Position numbers and translations under genes: made by a program. Shown in pieces: positions 1 to 5,134 of a stretch of DNA of 7,587 bases; within the stretch, counting starts at the first letter, position 1; each line of letters begins with the position of its first letter. The stretch comes from Anaerolineae bacterium (lineage in GTDB: Bacteria > Chloroflexota > Anaerolineae > Anaerolineales > Villigracilaceae). The notes beneath the pieces were generated by a model. It did not search any database. It was not told the DNA's origin and saw only the letters and a program-made list of their open reading frames with translations. Location of the stretch: contig PLNY01000376.1 of the NCBI GenBank assembly GCA_003141915.1, forward strand, positions 1-7,587. The letters are read 5' to 3'.

Positions 1-264
1 GCCGCGCTGGGCGCGAAGATCGAGGTGCCGACCATCGACGGCCGCACGCTGCTCAAGGTCCCTCCCGGCACGCAAAGCGGGCAGAAGTTCCGCATGCGCG
101 AGAGAGGCGTGTTGAATTCACGGAAGAACGCGCGCGGCGACCAGATCGTGGAAGTAGCGGTGCAGCCGCCCAAGGTGCGGGACGAGCGAACTAAAGAGAT
201 TCTGCGCGAGCTGGCGCAACTCAATCCGGAAGATCCGCGCGAGCAGATCTGGAGCCAGGTGTAG
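1..264 (+). CDS. dnaJ: DnaJ co-chaperone, C-terminal part (5' end outside window)
   Basis: The reading frame is open from base 1 and ends at TAG 262-264, giving the last 87 residues. It shows the end of the DnaJ substrate-binding region (C-terminal domain II): a VPTIDG strand, the LLKVPPGTQSGQKFRMRERG core typical of Hsp40 proteins, then GDQIVEV and a charged tail ending at QIWSQV. The J domain, G/F linker and any zinc fingers lie upstream and cannot be judged, so a CbpA-like DnaJ is equally possible. DnaJ delivers unfolded clients to DnaK and stimulates its ATPase in the cytoplasm. The gene is followed after only 3 bp by hspR, the usual arrangement in dnaK-grpE-dnaJ-hspR operons. The tail sequence reads like Acidobacteria (recognition only). 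Confidence 0.93.
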   Translation, partial: AALGAKIEVPTIDGRTLLKVPPGTQSGQKFRMRERGVLNSRKNARGDQIVEVAVQPPKVRDERTKEILRELAQLNPEDPREQIWSQV

Positions 265-267
265 GCC

Positions 268-675
268 ATGGCGAAAGGACGATCCAAAGCCGCTTTCATG
301 ATTTCCGCGGTGGCCGAGCAGTATCGGATCCACCCGCAGACGCTGCGGCTCTATGAGCGTGAGGGGCTGCTGAAGCCATCGCGCAGCGAGGGGAACACCC
401 GCCTGTATACCCAGGAGGACGTCGCGCGGCTGGAAGTGATCCTGAAGCTGACCCGCGATTTCGGGGTGAACCTGGCGGGCGTCGAAATCATCCTGAACAT
501 GCGCGAGAAGATGGCCGCCATGCAGCGCCAGGTGGAGGAGTTCGTCAAGACGCTGAACGAAGAACTGGCGGTGCACATTCCCGCCCCGGGCAAGGAAGAG
601 CGCAACTCGCTGATCCCGGTGATCACGCTACCCCCCATCGCGCCCGTTCGCAAAGAGAAGCGGGGCGGCGGGTAA
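268..675 (+). CDS. hspR: HspR, MerR-family heat-shock repressor
   Basis: The 135-residue product has a MerR-type winged helix-turn-helix at about residues 10-75. The signature HPQTLRLYEREGLLKPSRS lies at 22-40, followed by the wing NTRLYT at 43-48. A coiled-coil dimerisation helix covers about 80-105, and a proline- and lysine-rich tail ends in KRGGG. HspR proteins repress the dnaK operon by binding HAIR inverted repeats and are released on heat shock, with DnaK acting as co-repressor in Streptomyces. Its place 3 bp after dnaJ supports this role and suggests autoregulation. The ATG at 268 has no strong Shine-Dalgarno at normal spacing, so translation is probably coupled to dnaJ. No HAIR element is visible here; it would be expected upstream of dnaK. 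The tail after residue 105 is unremarkable and poorly conserved in such proteins. Confidence 0.92.
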   Translation: MAKGRSKAAFMISAVAEQYRIHPQTLRLYEREGLLKPSRSEGNTRLYTQEDVARLEVILKLTRDFGVNLAGVEIILNMREKMAAMQRQVEEFVKTLNEELAVHIPAPGKEERNSLIPVITLPPIAPVRKEKRGGG

Positions 676-743
676 GCCGGCGTCCTCAACGCGCGTCCCA
701 AAAGCCGGCTAAGCCCGGACCCGCGGCGTCCGATAAGGCCTTT

Positions 744-749
744 GAGGAG
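744..749 (+). promoter_or_regulatory. Shine-Dalgarno GAGGAG fixing the hemerythrin start
   Basis: GAGGAG lies 7 nt before ATG 757. A TTG at 742 in the same frame would add five residues but would place the start on top of this site. The ATG is therefore the better start. Confidence 0.8.
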
Positions 750-756
750 AACTCGA

Positions 757-1164
757 ATGGCCTTCATGGACTGGCAATCGGCCTACAGCGTGGGAGTGCT
801 GTCGATCGATGAGCAGCACCGCGCCCTGCTCGATATCATCAACCGGCTGCATGGCGTCATGAGCAGAGGCGGCGCCGCGGACGAGCTCAAGGGCGTGCTG
901 GGAGAGTTGGTCGCCTACACCCTCTATCACTTCAGCCACGAGGAACAGATGATGGACCGCTGCGGCTACCCCGGGCTGGCCGAGCACAAGCGCATACACA
1001 GCGCCCTGTTGGGCCAGGTGGAGGCCTTCCAGAAGGAGTTGGTCGGCGGACGGGCCACCGTCTCGCTCCAGTTGATGACCTTCCTCAAAGACTGGCTCTC
1101 GAAGCACATCCTGGAGACCGACATGCGCTACCGCAGCCACATGACCAGCCGCCGGGCGGCTTGA
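757..1164 (+). CDS. Bacteriohemerythrin, single-domain O2-binding di-iron protein
   Basis: The 135-residue product is a complete single hemerythrin four-helix bundle. All seven di-iron ligands can be placed: His21 (IDEQH), His58 and Glu62 (HFSHEE), His77 and His81 (HKRIH), His117 and Asp122 (KHILETD). The spacing matches the classic bacterial hemerythrin of methanotrophs almost residue for residue. There is no signal peptide, membrane segment or fused signalling domain, so it is a soluble cytoplasmic protein. Such proteins bind O2 reversibly and are proposed to store, deliver or sense oxygen. It sits 81 bp after hspR on the same strand and could be co-transcribed, but the spacer is long enough for its own promoter. 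No terminator with a U-tract follows it. Confidence 0.95.
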   Translation: MAFMDWQSAYSVGVLSIDEQHRALLDIINRLHGVMSRGGAADELKGVLGELVAYTLYHFSHEEQMMDRCGYPGLAEHKRIHSALLGQVEAFQKELVGGRATVSLQLMTFLKDWLSKHILETDMRYRSHMTSRRAA

Positions 1165-1204
1165 GCGTTCGATTCCGCCGTTTCGTGGAACGCGGGCGCC
1201 GGTT

Positions 1205-1265
1205 GGGGACTCTATAATCAAGAAGAGCATCTCAACTATGAAAAGCTGGCGCGCCGCGGCGCTGA
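1205..1265. other. Probable junction between two unrelated genomes
   Basis: Left of this interval the sequence is GC-rich and encodes proteins of acidobacterial style. To the right it is near 50-55% GC and of Chloroflexi style. The thiolase homology begins abruptly at about 1250 without its first 85-90 residues. The ATG at 1238, with TATAAT upstream and the start MKSWRAAAL, resembles the start of a secreted protein, so the join may lie inside the GC-rich run at 1249-1266 where both partners could share a few bases. It may be an assembly chimera, or less likely a real rearrangement. Confidence 0.6.
1213..1218 (+). promoter_or_regulatory. Possible -10 box (TATAAT) before the 1238 ATG
   Basis: A perfect TATAAT stands out in GC-rich sequence, 19 bp before the ATG at 1238. 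No good -35 hexamer is visible at 16-18 bp upstream, where the bases are ACGCGG-like. If real, it would drive whatever gene originally began at 1238 in the left-hand genome, not the thiolase. Confidence 0.35.
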
Positions 1266-2140
1266 TGGCGGTCGCGGCGGGAGAAATCGAATCGGCGCTG
1301 GTAGTCGGCATCGAAAAGATGAGCGACAAAACCAGCCACGATGTCACCGCGTCGTTAGCCGCCGCCGCGGATGCAGATTATGAAGTGGAACAGGGCGTGT
1401 CATTTGTCGGATTGAACGCGCTGGTTATGCAGCGTTATCTGCATGAATTTGGCTGGAAGCACGCCGACTTTGCACCGTTCGCGATCAACGCGCATGCCAA
1501 CGCATTGCATAACCCGTTTGCGCGCCTGCACGAAAAGATCACCGCCGAGAAATTTGATAAAGCACCCATGGTCGCCACGCCGATCAGCCTGCTCGACGCC
1601 TCCCCCACCGGTGATGGCGCGGCCGCTGTAGTGATCGTGCTGGCGGATAAAGTCGCGTCGCTAAAGAACAGGCCGCGTATTGTAGTCGCCGCCTCCGCCT
1701 CGAACACAGATACGATTGCGGTTCATTCAAGAAAAGACCCTTTGTTTCTCAGCGCCGCATACGCATCCGCAAAGCGATGCTATGAAATGGCCGGGATCGA
1801 ACCAAAAGACCTGGATGTTTTTGAAGTGCACGATGCGTTTACAATCATGGCCGCGCTTTCGCTCGAAGCCTGCGGGTTTGCCGAACGCGGCAAGGGAGTT
1901 CAACTCGGCCTCGACAATGAAATCAGCCCGAAAGGCCGGATACCGATTTGTACGCGCGGCGGTTTGAAGGCGCGCGGGCATCCCGTCGGCGCAACCGGAA
2001 TGTATCAAATCGTGGAGGTTACCCAGCAACTGCGCGGTGAATGCGGCGGAACCCAAGTGGATGGCGCAAAGATCGGCATGGCGCAAAACATCGGCGGTTC
2101 GGGTGCGACCATCGTCACGCATATTTTGAAAGTTGATTAA
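1238..2140 (+). CDS. Thiolase (SCP2/archaeal type), N-terminally truncated
   Basis: The 300 residues match the C-terminal three quarters of a thiolase of the SCP2/archaeal acetyl-CoA acetyltransferase type, whose full length is about 385-390. Visible landmarks are ALVVGIEKMSD at 20-30, a SPTGDGAAA turn at 122-130, EVHDAF with His198, GGLKARGHPVGATG with catalytic His248, and a terminal NIGGSGA segment. The family condenses or cleaves acyl-CoA and often works with HMG-CoA synthase and a DUF35 OB-fold partner. The N-terminal part with the nucleophilic cysteine (normally in a CASG or CGSG motif) is absent in all three forward frames just upstream, so this piece could not be active as written. 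The start at 1238 is simply the first ATG and is probably not native. The loss coincides with a composition change, so an assembly or recombination break is the likely cause. The C-terminus is intact. Confidence 0.88.
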   Translation: MKSWRAAALMAVAAGEIESALVVGIEKMSDKTSHDVTASLAAAADADYEVEQGVSFVGLNALVMQRYLHEFGWKHADFAPFAINAHANALHNPFARLHEKITAEKFDKAPMVATPISLLDASPTGDGAAAVVIVLADKVASLKNRPRIVVAASASNTDTIAVHSRKDPLFLSAAYASAKRCYEMAGIEPKDLDVFEVHDAFTIMAALSLEACGFAERGKGVQLGLDNEISPKGRIPICTRGGLKARGHPVGATGMYQIVEVTQQLRGECGGTQVDGAKIGMAQNIGGSGATIVTHILKVD

Positions 2141-2154
2141 GCTTAAGGATAGTG

Positions 2155-2183
2155 TTGATTCTTTTCAAATCTTATTTTATACT
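2155..2183 (+). promoter_or_regulatory. Sigma-70-type promoter for the PilZ gene
   Basis: TTGATT (2155-2160) and TATACT (2178-2183) are separated by exactly 17 bp, close to the vegetative sigma consensus. Transcription would start near 2190, giving a leader of about 20 nt. That leader includes the purine-rich ribosome site AAAGGA at 2198-2203, 7 nt before ATG 2211. This marks the PilZ gene as a separate transcription unit from the thiolase. Confidence 0.7.
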
Positions 2184-2210
2184 TGAAGCGTAAAAGGAAA
2201 GGATGCAAGT

Positions 2211-2591
2211 ATGCCAGAACGAAGAAGATTGGACAGGCGGACTTTTTCTTATTACATGCGGTTGATGAATGAAAACACCGGCGAACTGGTCGGCCATTTG
2301 GCGGATATCAGCACGGGCGGCTTCAAAATGGAATCGCTGAAGCCCATTCCGCCGAACGTGGATTTCCGGTTCCGCATCGAGCTGACCAGCGAAGTTGCCA
2401 ATGTGCCGTACATGGTGTTTGGCGCGCGCAGTAAATGGTGCCAGCGCGACCATATTGATAACAGCATCTTCAATGTTGGTTTTCAAATTATTGATATGAT
2501 TCCATCGAATGTCGAAATCTTTTCCCGCATGTTCGAGAAATACGGCTCCAAGGGCAGCCAAAAGAATAACATGGATTATCTGTGGAGATGA
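2211..2591 (+). CDS. PilZ-domain protein, predicted c-di-GMP receptor
   Basis: The 126-residue product is a stand-alone PilZ domain. The N-terminal arginine motif is present (RxxxR, residues 5-9, within ERRRLDRR). The second nucleotide-binding motif D/NxSxxG is also present as DISTGG with Asp32, Ser34 and Gly37, followed by beta-strands to about residue 95 and a short helix. With both motifs intact it should bind cyclic di-GMP and pass the signal to an unknown partner, typically controlling motility, surface polysaccharide or cell-surface behaviour. There is no transmembrane or enzymatic domain. It has its own promoter and a terminator directly after the stop, so it is monocistronic. The neighbours give no hint of the output, and no diguanylate cyclase is in the window. 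Confidence 0.9.
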   Translation: MPERRRLDRRTFSYYMRLMNENTGELVGHLADISTGGFKMESLKPIPPNVDFRFRIELTSEVANVPYMVFGARSKWCQRDHIDNSIFNVGFQIIDMIPSNVEIFSRMFEKYGSKGSQKNNMDYLWR

Positions 2592-2610
2592 TGGAAAACA
2601 TAAAATCCAG

Positions 2611-2644
2611 GCCTCGCATTAAAAATGCGGGGCTTTTTATTTTT
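2611..2644 (+). terminator. Strong intrinsic terminator after the PilZ gene
   Basis: GCCTCGCATT (2611-2620) pairs with AATGCGGGGC (2624-2633), a 10-bp stem with one T-G wobble and an AAA loop. An 11-nt T-rich tail broken by one A follows at 2634-2644. It begins 20 bp after the PilZ stop and separates that gene from plsC. Confidence 0.9.
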
Positions 2645-2648
2645 CGTG

Positions 2649-2654
2649 TAAAAT
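2649..2654 (+). promoter_or_regulatory. Possible -10 box for plsC, implying a leaderless start
   Basis: TAAAAT lies between the terminator and the plsC ATG at 2662, and TG directly precedes it. If used, transcription would begin at or next to the ATG. This fits the lack of any Shine-Dalgarno there. No convincing -35 box is seen, because that position falls in the terminator stem. Confidence 0.35.
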
Positions 2655-2661
2655 TGACTTC

Positions 2662-3336
2662 ATGATAAACCTTCTCCGTTGGATCCTGCGCAGATTCGTC
2701 AACCTGATTGCCAATGTAAAAGTCGTCGGCCTTGAAAACATCCCGACAACGGGCGCGTTCGTCATTGTCACAAACCATCTTGGCCTGTTGGATGCAGCCA
2801 TGTTGTATTACATCCTCGACCGCACGGATGTATTCATCCCGGTCGCAGAAAAATGGGAAAAGAACGCCCTGTTTCGCTGGATTGCAAAATACGCAAACTG
2901 GATTTTTATCGACCGTTACAATCCTGACCTGAAAGCGCTCCGCAAAATCATCAGCTTAATGGAACAGGACAAAATTCTGGTCATTGCTCCCGAGGGAACG
3001 CGTTCGCTCAATGCCATGATGGCGGAGGGCAAACTCGGCGCCGGTTACCTCGCCGCGAAATTGAATCGCCCGATCCTGCCCGCCGGCCTGTCAGGCACCG
3101 AGGACAAAGCAGTTGGCGACAACCTGAAACATTTTCGACGTTCACACATTCTGGTGTCGGTGGGAAAGACTTTCCTGCTTCCACCCTTGCCCCTAAAAGA
3201 CCGCGACGCGGCGCTCCAGCAATTCACGGACGAGATCATGTGTCACATCGCCGCCGAACTGCCCGAAAAATATCGCGGCGTGTATGCGGAACATCCGAGA
3301 CTAAAAGAATTGCTGGCAAATGTTTCAGTTCAGTAA
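2662..3336 (+). CDS. plsC: PlsC-family 1-acyl-glycerol-3-phosphate acyltransferase
   Basis: The 224-residue product has the LPLAT/PlsC acyltransferase blocks in order. These are NHLGLLD with the catalytic His39-x4-Asp44 pair, IFIDR at 81-85 (block II), PEGTRS at 110-115 (block III, phosphate binding), and RPILPAGL at 136-143 (block IV). The length is normal for a small bacterial PlsC. The N-terminal MINLLRWILRRFVNLI is amphipathic or hydrophobic and likely anchors the enzyme to the inner face of the membrane. The expected reaction is acyl transfer to lysophosphatidic acid to make phosphatidic acid, although related proteins acylate other lipids such as lyso-ornithine lipids. Block III is intact, favouring a phosphoglycerol acceptor. 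The gene follows a terminator, so it needs its own promoter. It has no clear ribosome site and ends by overlapping the convergent carbonic anhydrase gene by 7 bp. Confidence 0.9.
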   Translation: MINLLRWILRRFVNLIANVKVVGLENIPTTGAFVIVTNHLGLLDAAMLYYILDRTDVFIPVAEKWEKNALFRWIAKYANWIFIDRYNPDLKALRKIISLMEQDKILVIAPEGTRSLNAMMAEGKLGAGYLAAKLNRPILPAGLSGTEDKAVGDNLKHFRRSHILVSVGKTFLLPPLPLKDRDAALQQFTDEIMCHIAAELPEKYRGVYAEHPRLKELLANVSVQ

Positions 3337-3695
3337 ACTCGATCAAAAGCACCATCCAGTTTCAAATAATATTTCTCAACGATCAAGTTCATGTGAAGAG
3401 CATGGATCTTATGTTCGGCTTCGGTCAAGTCGACCTGGTGTCGCTCGAAAGTTCCGGCTGGGCCGTAGGCACGGCAATCCTCATGATTGACCAGAATGAC
3501 TTTCCTGATCCTATGTACGCGAACAGCTAACTCAATTTGTTTTAACACAGAATAAATATCGAGAACTCCACCAGCAATTGCGACTCGATCATAATTTCCC
3601 GCGCCGGGATTCTTATCCAGCCAATCGTTCAAGGATTTCTGCAAACGATAATCCATGCAATGGACAACCAACGCTTCACAAGAAATATCCGTCAT
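3330..3695 (-). CDS. Minimal beta-class carbonic anhydrase
   Basis: The product is 121 residues from ATG 3695. Both beta-carbonic anhydrase zinc motifs are present: CMDYR with Cys13, Asp15 and Arg17 (CxDxR), and NHEDC with His71 and Cys74 (HxxC). The AIAGGV strand at 39-44 matches the conserved beta-CA core. The enzyme would interconvert CO2 and bicarbonate. It is much shorter than the usual 180-220 residues, with only 12 residues before the first zinc cysteine and 47 after the second, so it lacks the usual N-terminal arm and C-terminal helices. An in-frame TTG at 3710, touching the hydantoinase stop, would add five residues. The ATG is preferred because GGAG (3705-3708) sits 9 nt before it. 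It is the last gene of the minus-strand unit. Non-CA roles are possible for such small homologues. Confidence 0.8.
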   Translation of the reverse strand: MTDISCEALVVHCMDYRLQKSLNDWLDKNPGAGNYDRVAIAGGVLDIYSVLKQIELAVRVHRIRKVILVNHEDCRAYGPAGTFERHQVDLTEAEHKIHALHMNLIVEKYYLKLDGAFDRVY

Positions 3696-3704
3696 ATGTT
3701 TCAG

Positions 3705-3708
3705 CTCC
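3705..3708 (-). promoter_or_regulatory. Shine-Dalgarno GGAG favouring ATG 3695 for the carbonic anhydrase
   Basis: On the minus strand GGAG lies between the hydantoinase stop and ATG 3695, with 9 nt spacing. It overlaps the alternative TTG start at 3710, which argues against that start. Confidence 0.65.
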
Positions 3709-3710
3709 AA

Positions 3711-5123
3711 TTAAAGAACTTCCCCTTCATTCCTTTTCAAGAATTGACCTTGACCGGATTTGCCTAACCATTCATCGCCATCCACAATCAACTTGCCGCG
3801 CAGAAAAACTTTTTCGGGCATTCCAATCACATTCCATCCCTCGAACAAATTGTAATCGGTGCGATGATGCGAATACGTCACGCCATACTTCACGCGCTTT
3901 TCAGGATCCCAAATCACGATGTCGGCATCAGAGCCGGGCAATAACGCGCCTTTGCGCGGATATAAGCCCATAATCTTGGCAGGGTTCGTGCTTGTGTAAG
4001 CCACAAATTGATTCGCCGTAATCTTTCCGGCGCGCACGCCATACGTCCAAAGAATCGGCAGGCGATCACCCACCGCGGGCAAACCATTCGGTATTTTAGT
4101 GAAATCGTCTTTGCCTAATTCTTTGCCGGGTATCTTCACCGGCTTGCCTTCATAAATAATCGGCTTTGTGCCGTCGAAGAAAAATGGGCAGTGATCTGTG
4201 CCGATCGTTTGAAATGTGCCATCATGCAAGCCTTCCCAGATGCGCGCATTATCTTTTTCTGTTCGCATCGGCGGCGAGCAAATCCATTTCGCGCCATCGG
4301 GACGGCGAAGATCGTCAATCGTAAAAAATAAATATTGCGGACATGTTTCGCCCATTACTTTGACGCCGCGCTCGCGTGCGTAACGAAGCATATCCACTTC
4401 ACCGCCAACGTTCATGTGGACAATATAAACCGGCGCATCCGCCTGCGCCGACATCGAAGCCATCTTCAAAGTAGCGTCCACCGCGCCCCAGGCGGGTCTC
4501 GTCAAGGCGTGCCATTCGGGCGACATGTGACCCGCGGCTAACGCCTGCGGAACAAGTACGTCAATGACATCACCGTTCTCACAGTGGACCATCACCAACA
4601 TGCCATTATCTTTTGTAATTTGCAACGTCTTGAAGATGCTGCTGTCATCGAGGCGCAAACGTCCGTTATAAGCAGTGAAAACTTTCAGCGTGGTAATGCC
4701 CATATCGCGCAAAGATGGAATCTCTTTGGCGATCTTATCATTGAACTTATTGAAGTTCATATGGAACGAATAATCAATTGCGGCTTTCTCGGCTTTCTTC
4801 ATCCACGCATCCACTGATTCTTTCATCGTATCAAAATCAAAAGAAGCAAAATCCATCGCAGTGGTTGTACCGCCAAACGCCGCGGCTTTGTGACCGGTGT
4901 AATGGTCGTCGGATGAAACCGTATCGAACATCGGCAAATCGAAATGTGTGTGCGGGTCCACGCCGCCGGGCAGGATCAACTTTCCCGACGCGTCAACCAC
5001 CTGTGCTGAATCCGCTTTCAGTCCGAGACCGATGCGGGATATTTTTTCATCTTCAATCAAAATATCTGCTTGAAACGTTTCAGACGCGGTGATCAGTTTT
5101 CCGTTCTTGATCAATGTTTTCAT
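3711..5123 (-). CDS. hydA: Dihydropyrimidinase / D-hydantoinase
   Basis: The 470 residues match the usual length of the cyclic amidohydrolase dihydropyrimidinase/hydantoinase family. All binuclear zinc ligands can be placed: His58 and His60 (DPHTH), the bridging carboxylated Lys147 (TTLKVFTAY), His180 (VMVHCENG), His236 (YIVHMN) and Asp310 (IGTDHCPF). Tyr152 fits the oxyanion-hole position, and CSPPMR (282-287) with DDFTKIPNG (339-347) provide the substrate backbone contacts. It is a cytoplasmic enzyme opening 5,6-dihydrouracil, dihydrothymine or 5-substituted hydantoins to N-carbamoyl amino acids. The true substrate cannot be read from sequence alone, because the stereochemistry-gate loops vary. 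It follows the transporter by 9 bp with a strong ribosome site. No dihydropyrimidine dehydrogenase or carbamoyl-amidohydrolase is present nearby. Confidence 0.95.
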   Translation of the reverse strand: MKTLIKNGKLITASETFQADILIEDEKISRIGLGLKADSAQVVDASGKLILPGGVDPHTHFDLPMFDTVSSDDHYTGHKAAAFGGTTTAMDFASFDFDTMKESVDAWMKKAEKAAIDYSFHMNFNKFNDKIAKEIPSLRDMGITTLKVFTAYNGRLRLDDSSIFKTLQITKDNGMLVMVHCENGDVIDVLVPQALAAGHMSPEWHALTRPAWGAVDATLKMASMSAQADAPVYIVHMNVGGEVDMLRYARERGVKVMGETCPQYLFFTIDDLRRPDGAKWICSPPMRTEKDNARIWEGLHDGTFQTIGTDHCPFFFDGTKPIIYEGKPVKIPGKELGKDDFTKIPNGLPAVGDRLPILWTYGVRAGKITANQFVAYTSTNPAKIMGLYPRKGALLPGSDADIVIWDPEKRVKYGVTYSHHRTDYNLFEGWNVIGMPEKVFLRGKLIVDGDEWLGKSGQGQFLKRNEGEVL

Positions 5124-5129
5124 GAAAGT

Positions 5130-5134
5130 CTCCT
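5130..5134 (-). promoter_or_regulatory. Shine-Dalgarno AGGAG of the hydantoinase, overlapping the transporter stop
   Basis: On the minus strand AGGAG lies 6 nt before ATG 5123. Its first bases are part of the transporter's TAG stop at 5133-5135, a layout that favours translational coupling of the two genes. Confidence 0.8.

Noticed and set aside
118..576. Open frame of 152 codons on the minus strand
   Set aside because: It is antisense to dnaJ and hspR, whose conserved motifs clearly mark the plus strand as coding.
673..710. Repeated AAGCCGGC in the hspR-hemerythrin spacer
   Set aside because: An 8-bp direct repeat in sequence above 70% GC is expected by chance, and no matching operator or HAIR half-sites are seen.
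1147..1161. AGCCGC-CGG-GCGGCT hairpin at the end of the hemerythrin gene
   Set aside because: It has only a 6-bp stem, lies mostly inside the coding sequence and has no T-run after it, so it does not support an intrinsic terminator.
1165..1237. Possible continuation of the thiolase N-terminus in another frame through a frameshift
   Set aside because: The three forward frames over this stretch show no CASG/CGSG-type active-site motif or other thiolase landmark, so a simple indel does not explain the missing part.
709..1347. Long open frame of 212 codons on the minus strand
   Set aside because: It is antisense to the hemerythrin gene, spans the suspected junction, and its translation resembles no protein. 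GC-rich sequence commonly leaves such frames open.
2137..2146. Palindrome TTAAGCTTAA over the thiolase stop codon
   Set aside because: It is short, partly coding and not placed at the mapped-looking promoter of the PilZ gene, so it is probably chance.
3696..3710. TTG start for the carbonic anhydrase directly after the hydantoinase stop
   Set aside because: The Shine-Dalgarno GGAG overlaps this codon and is well spaced for ATG 3695, which makes the ATG the better choice.
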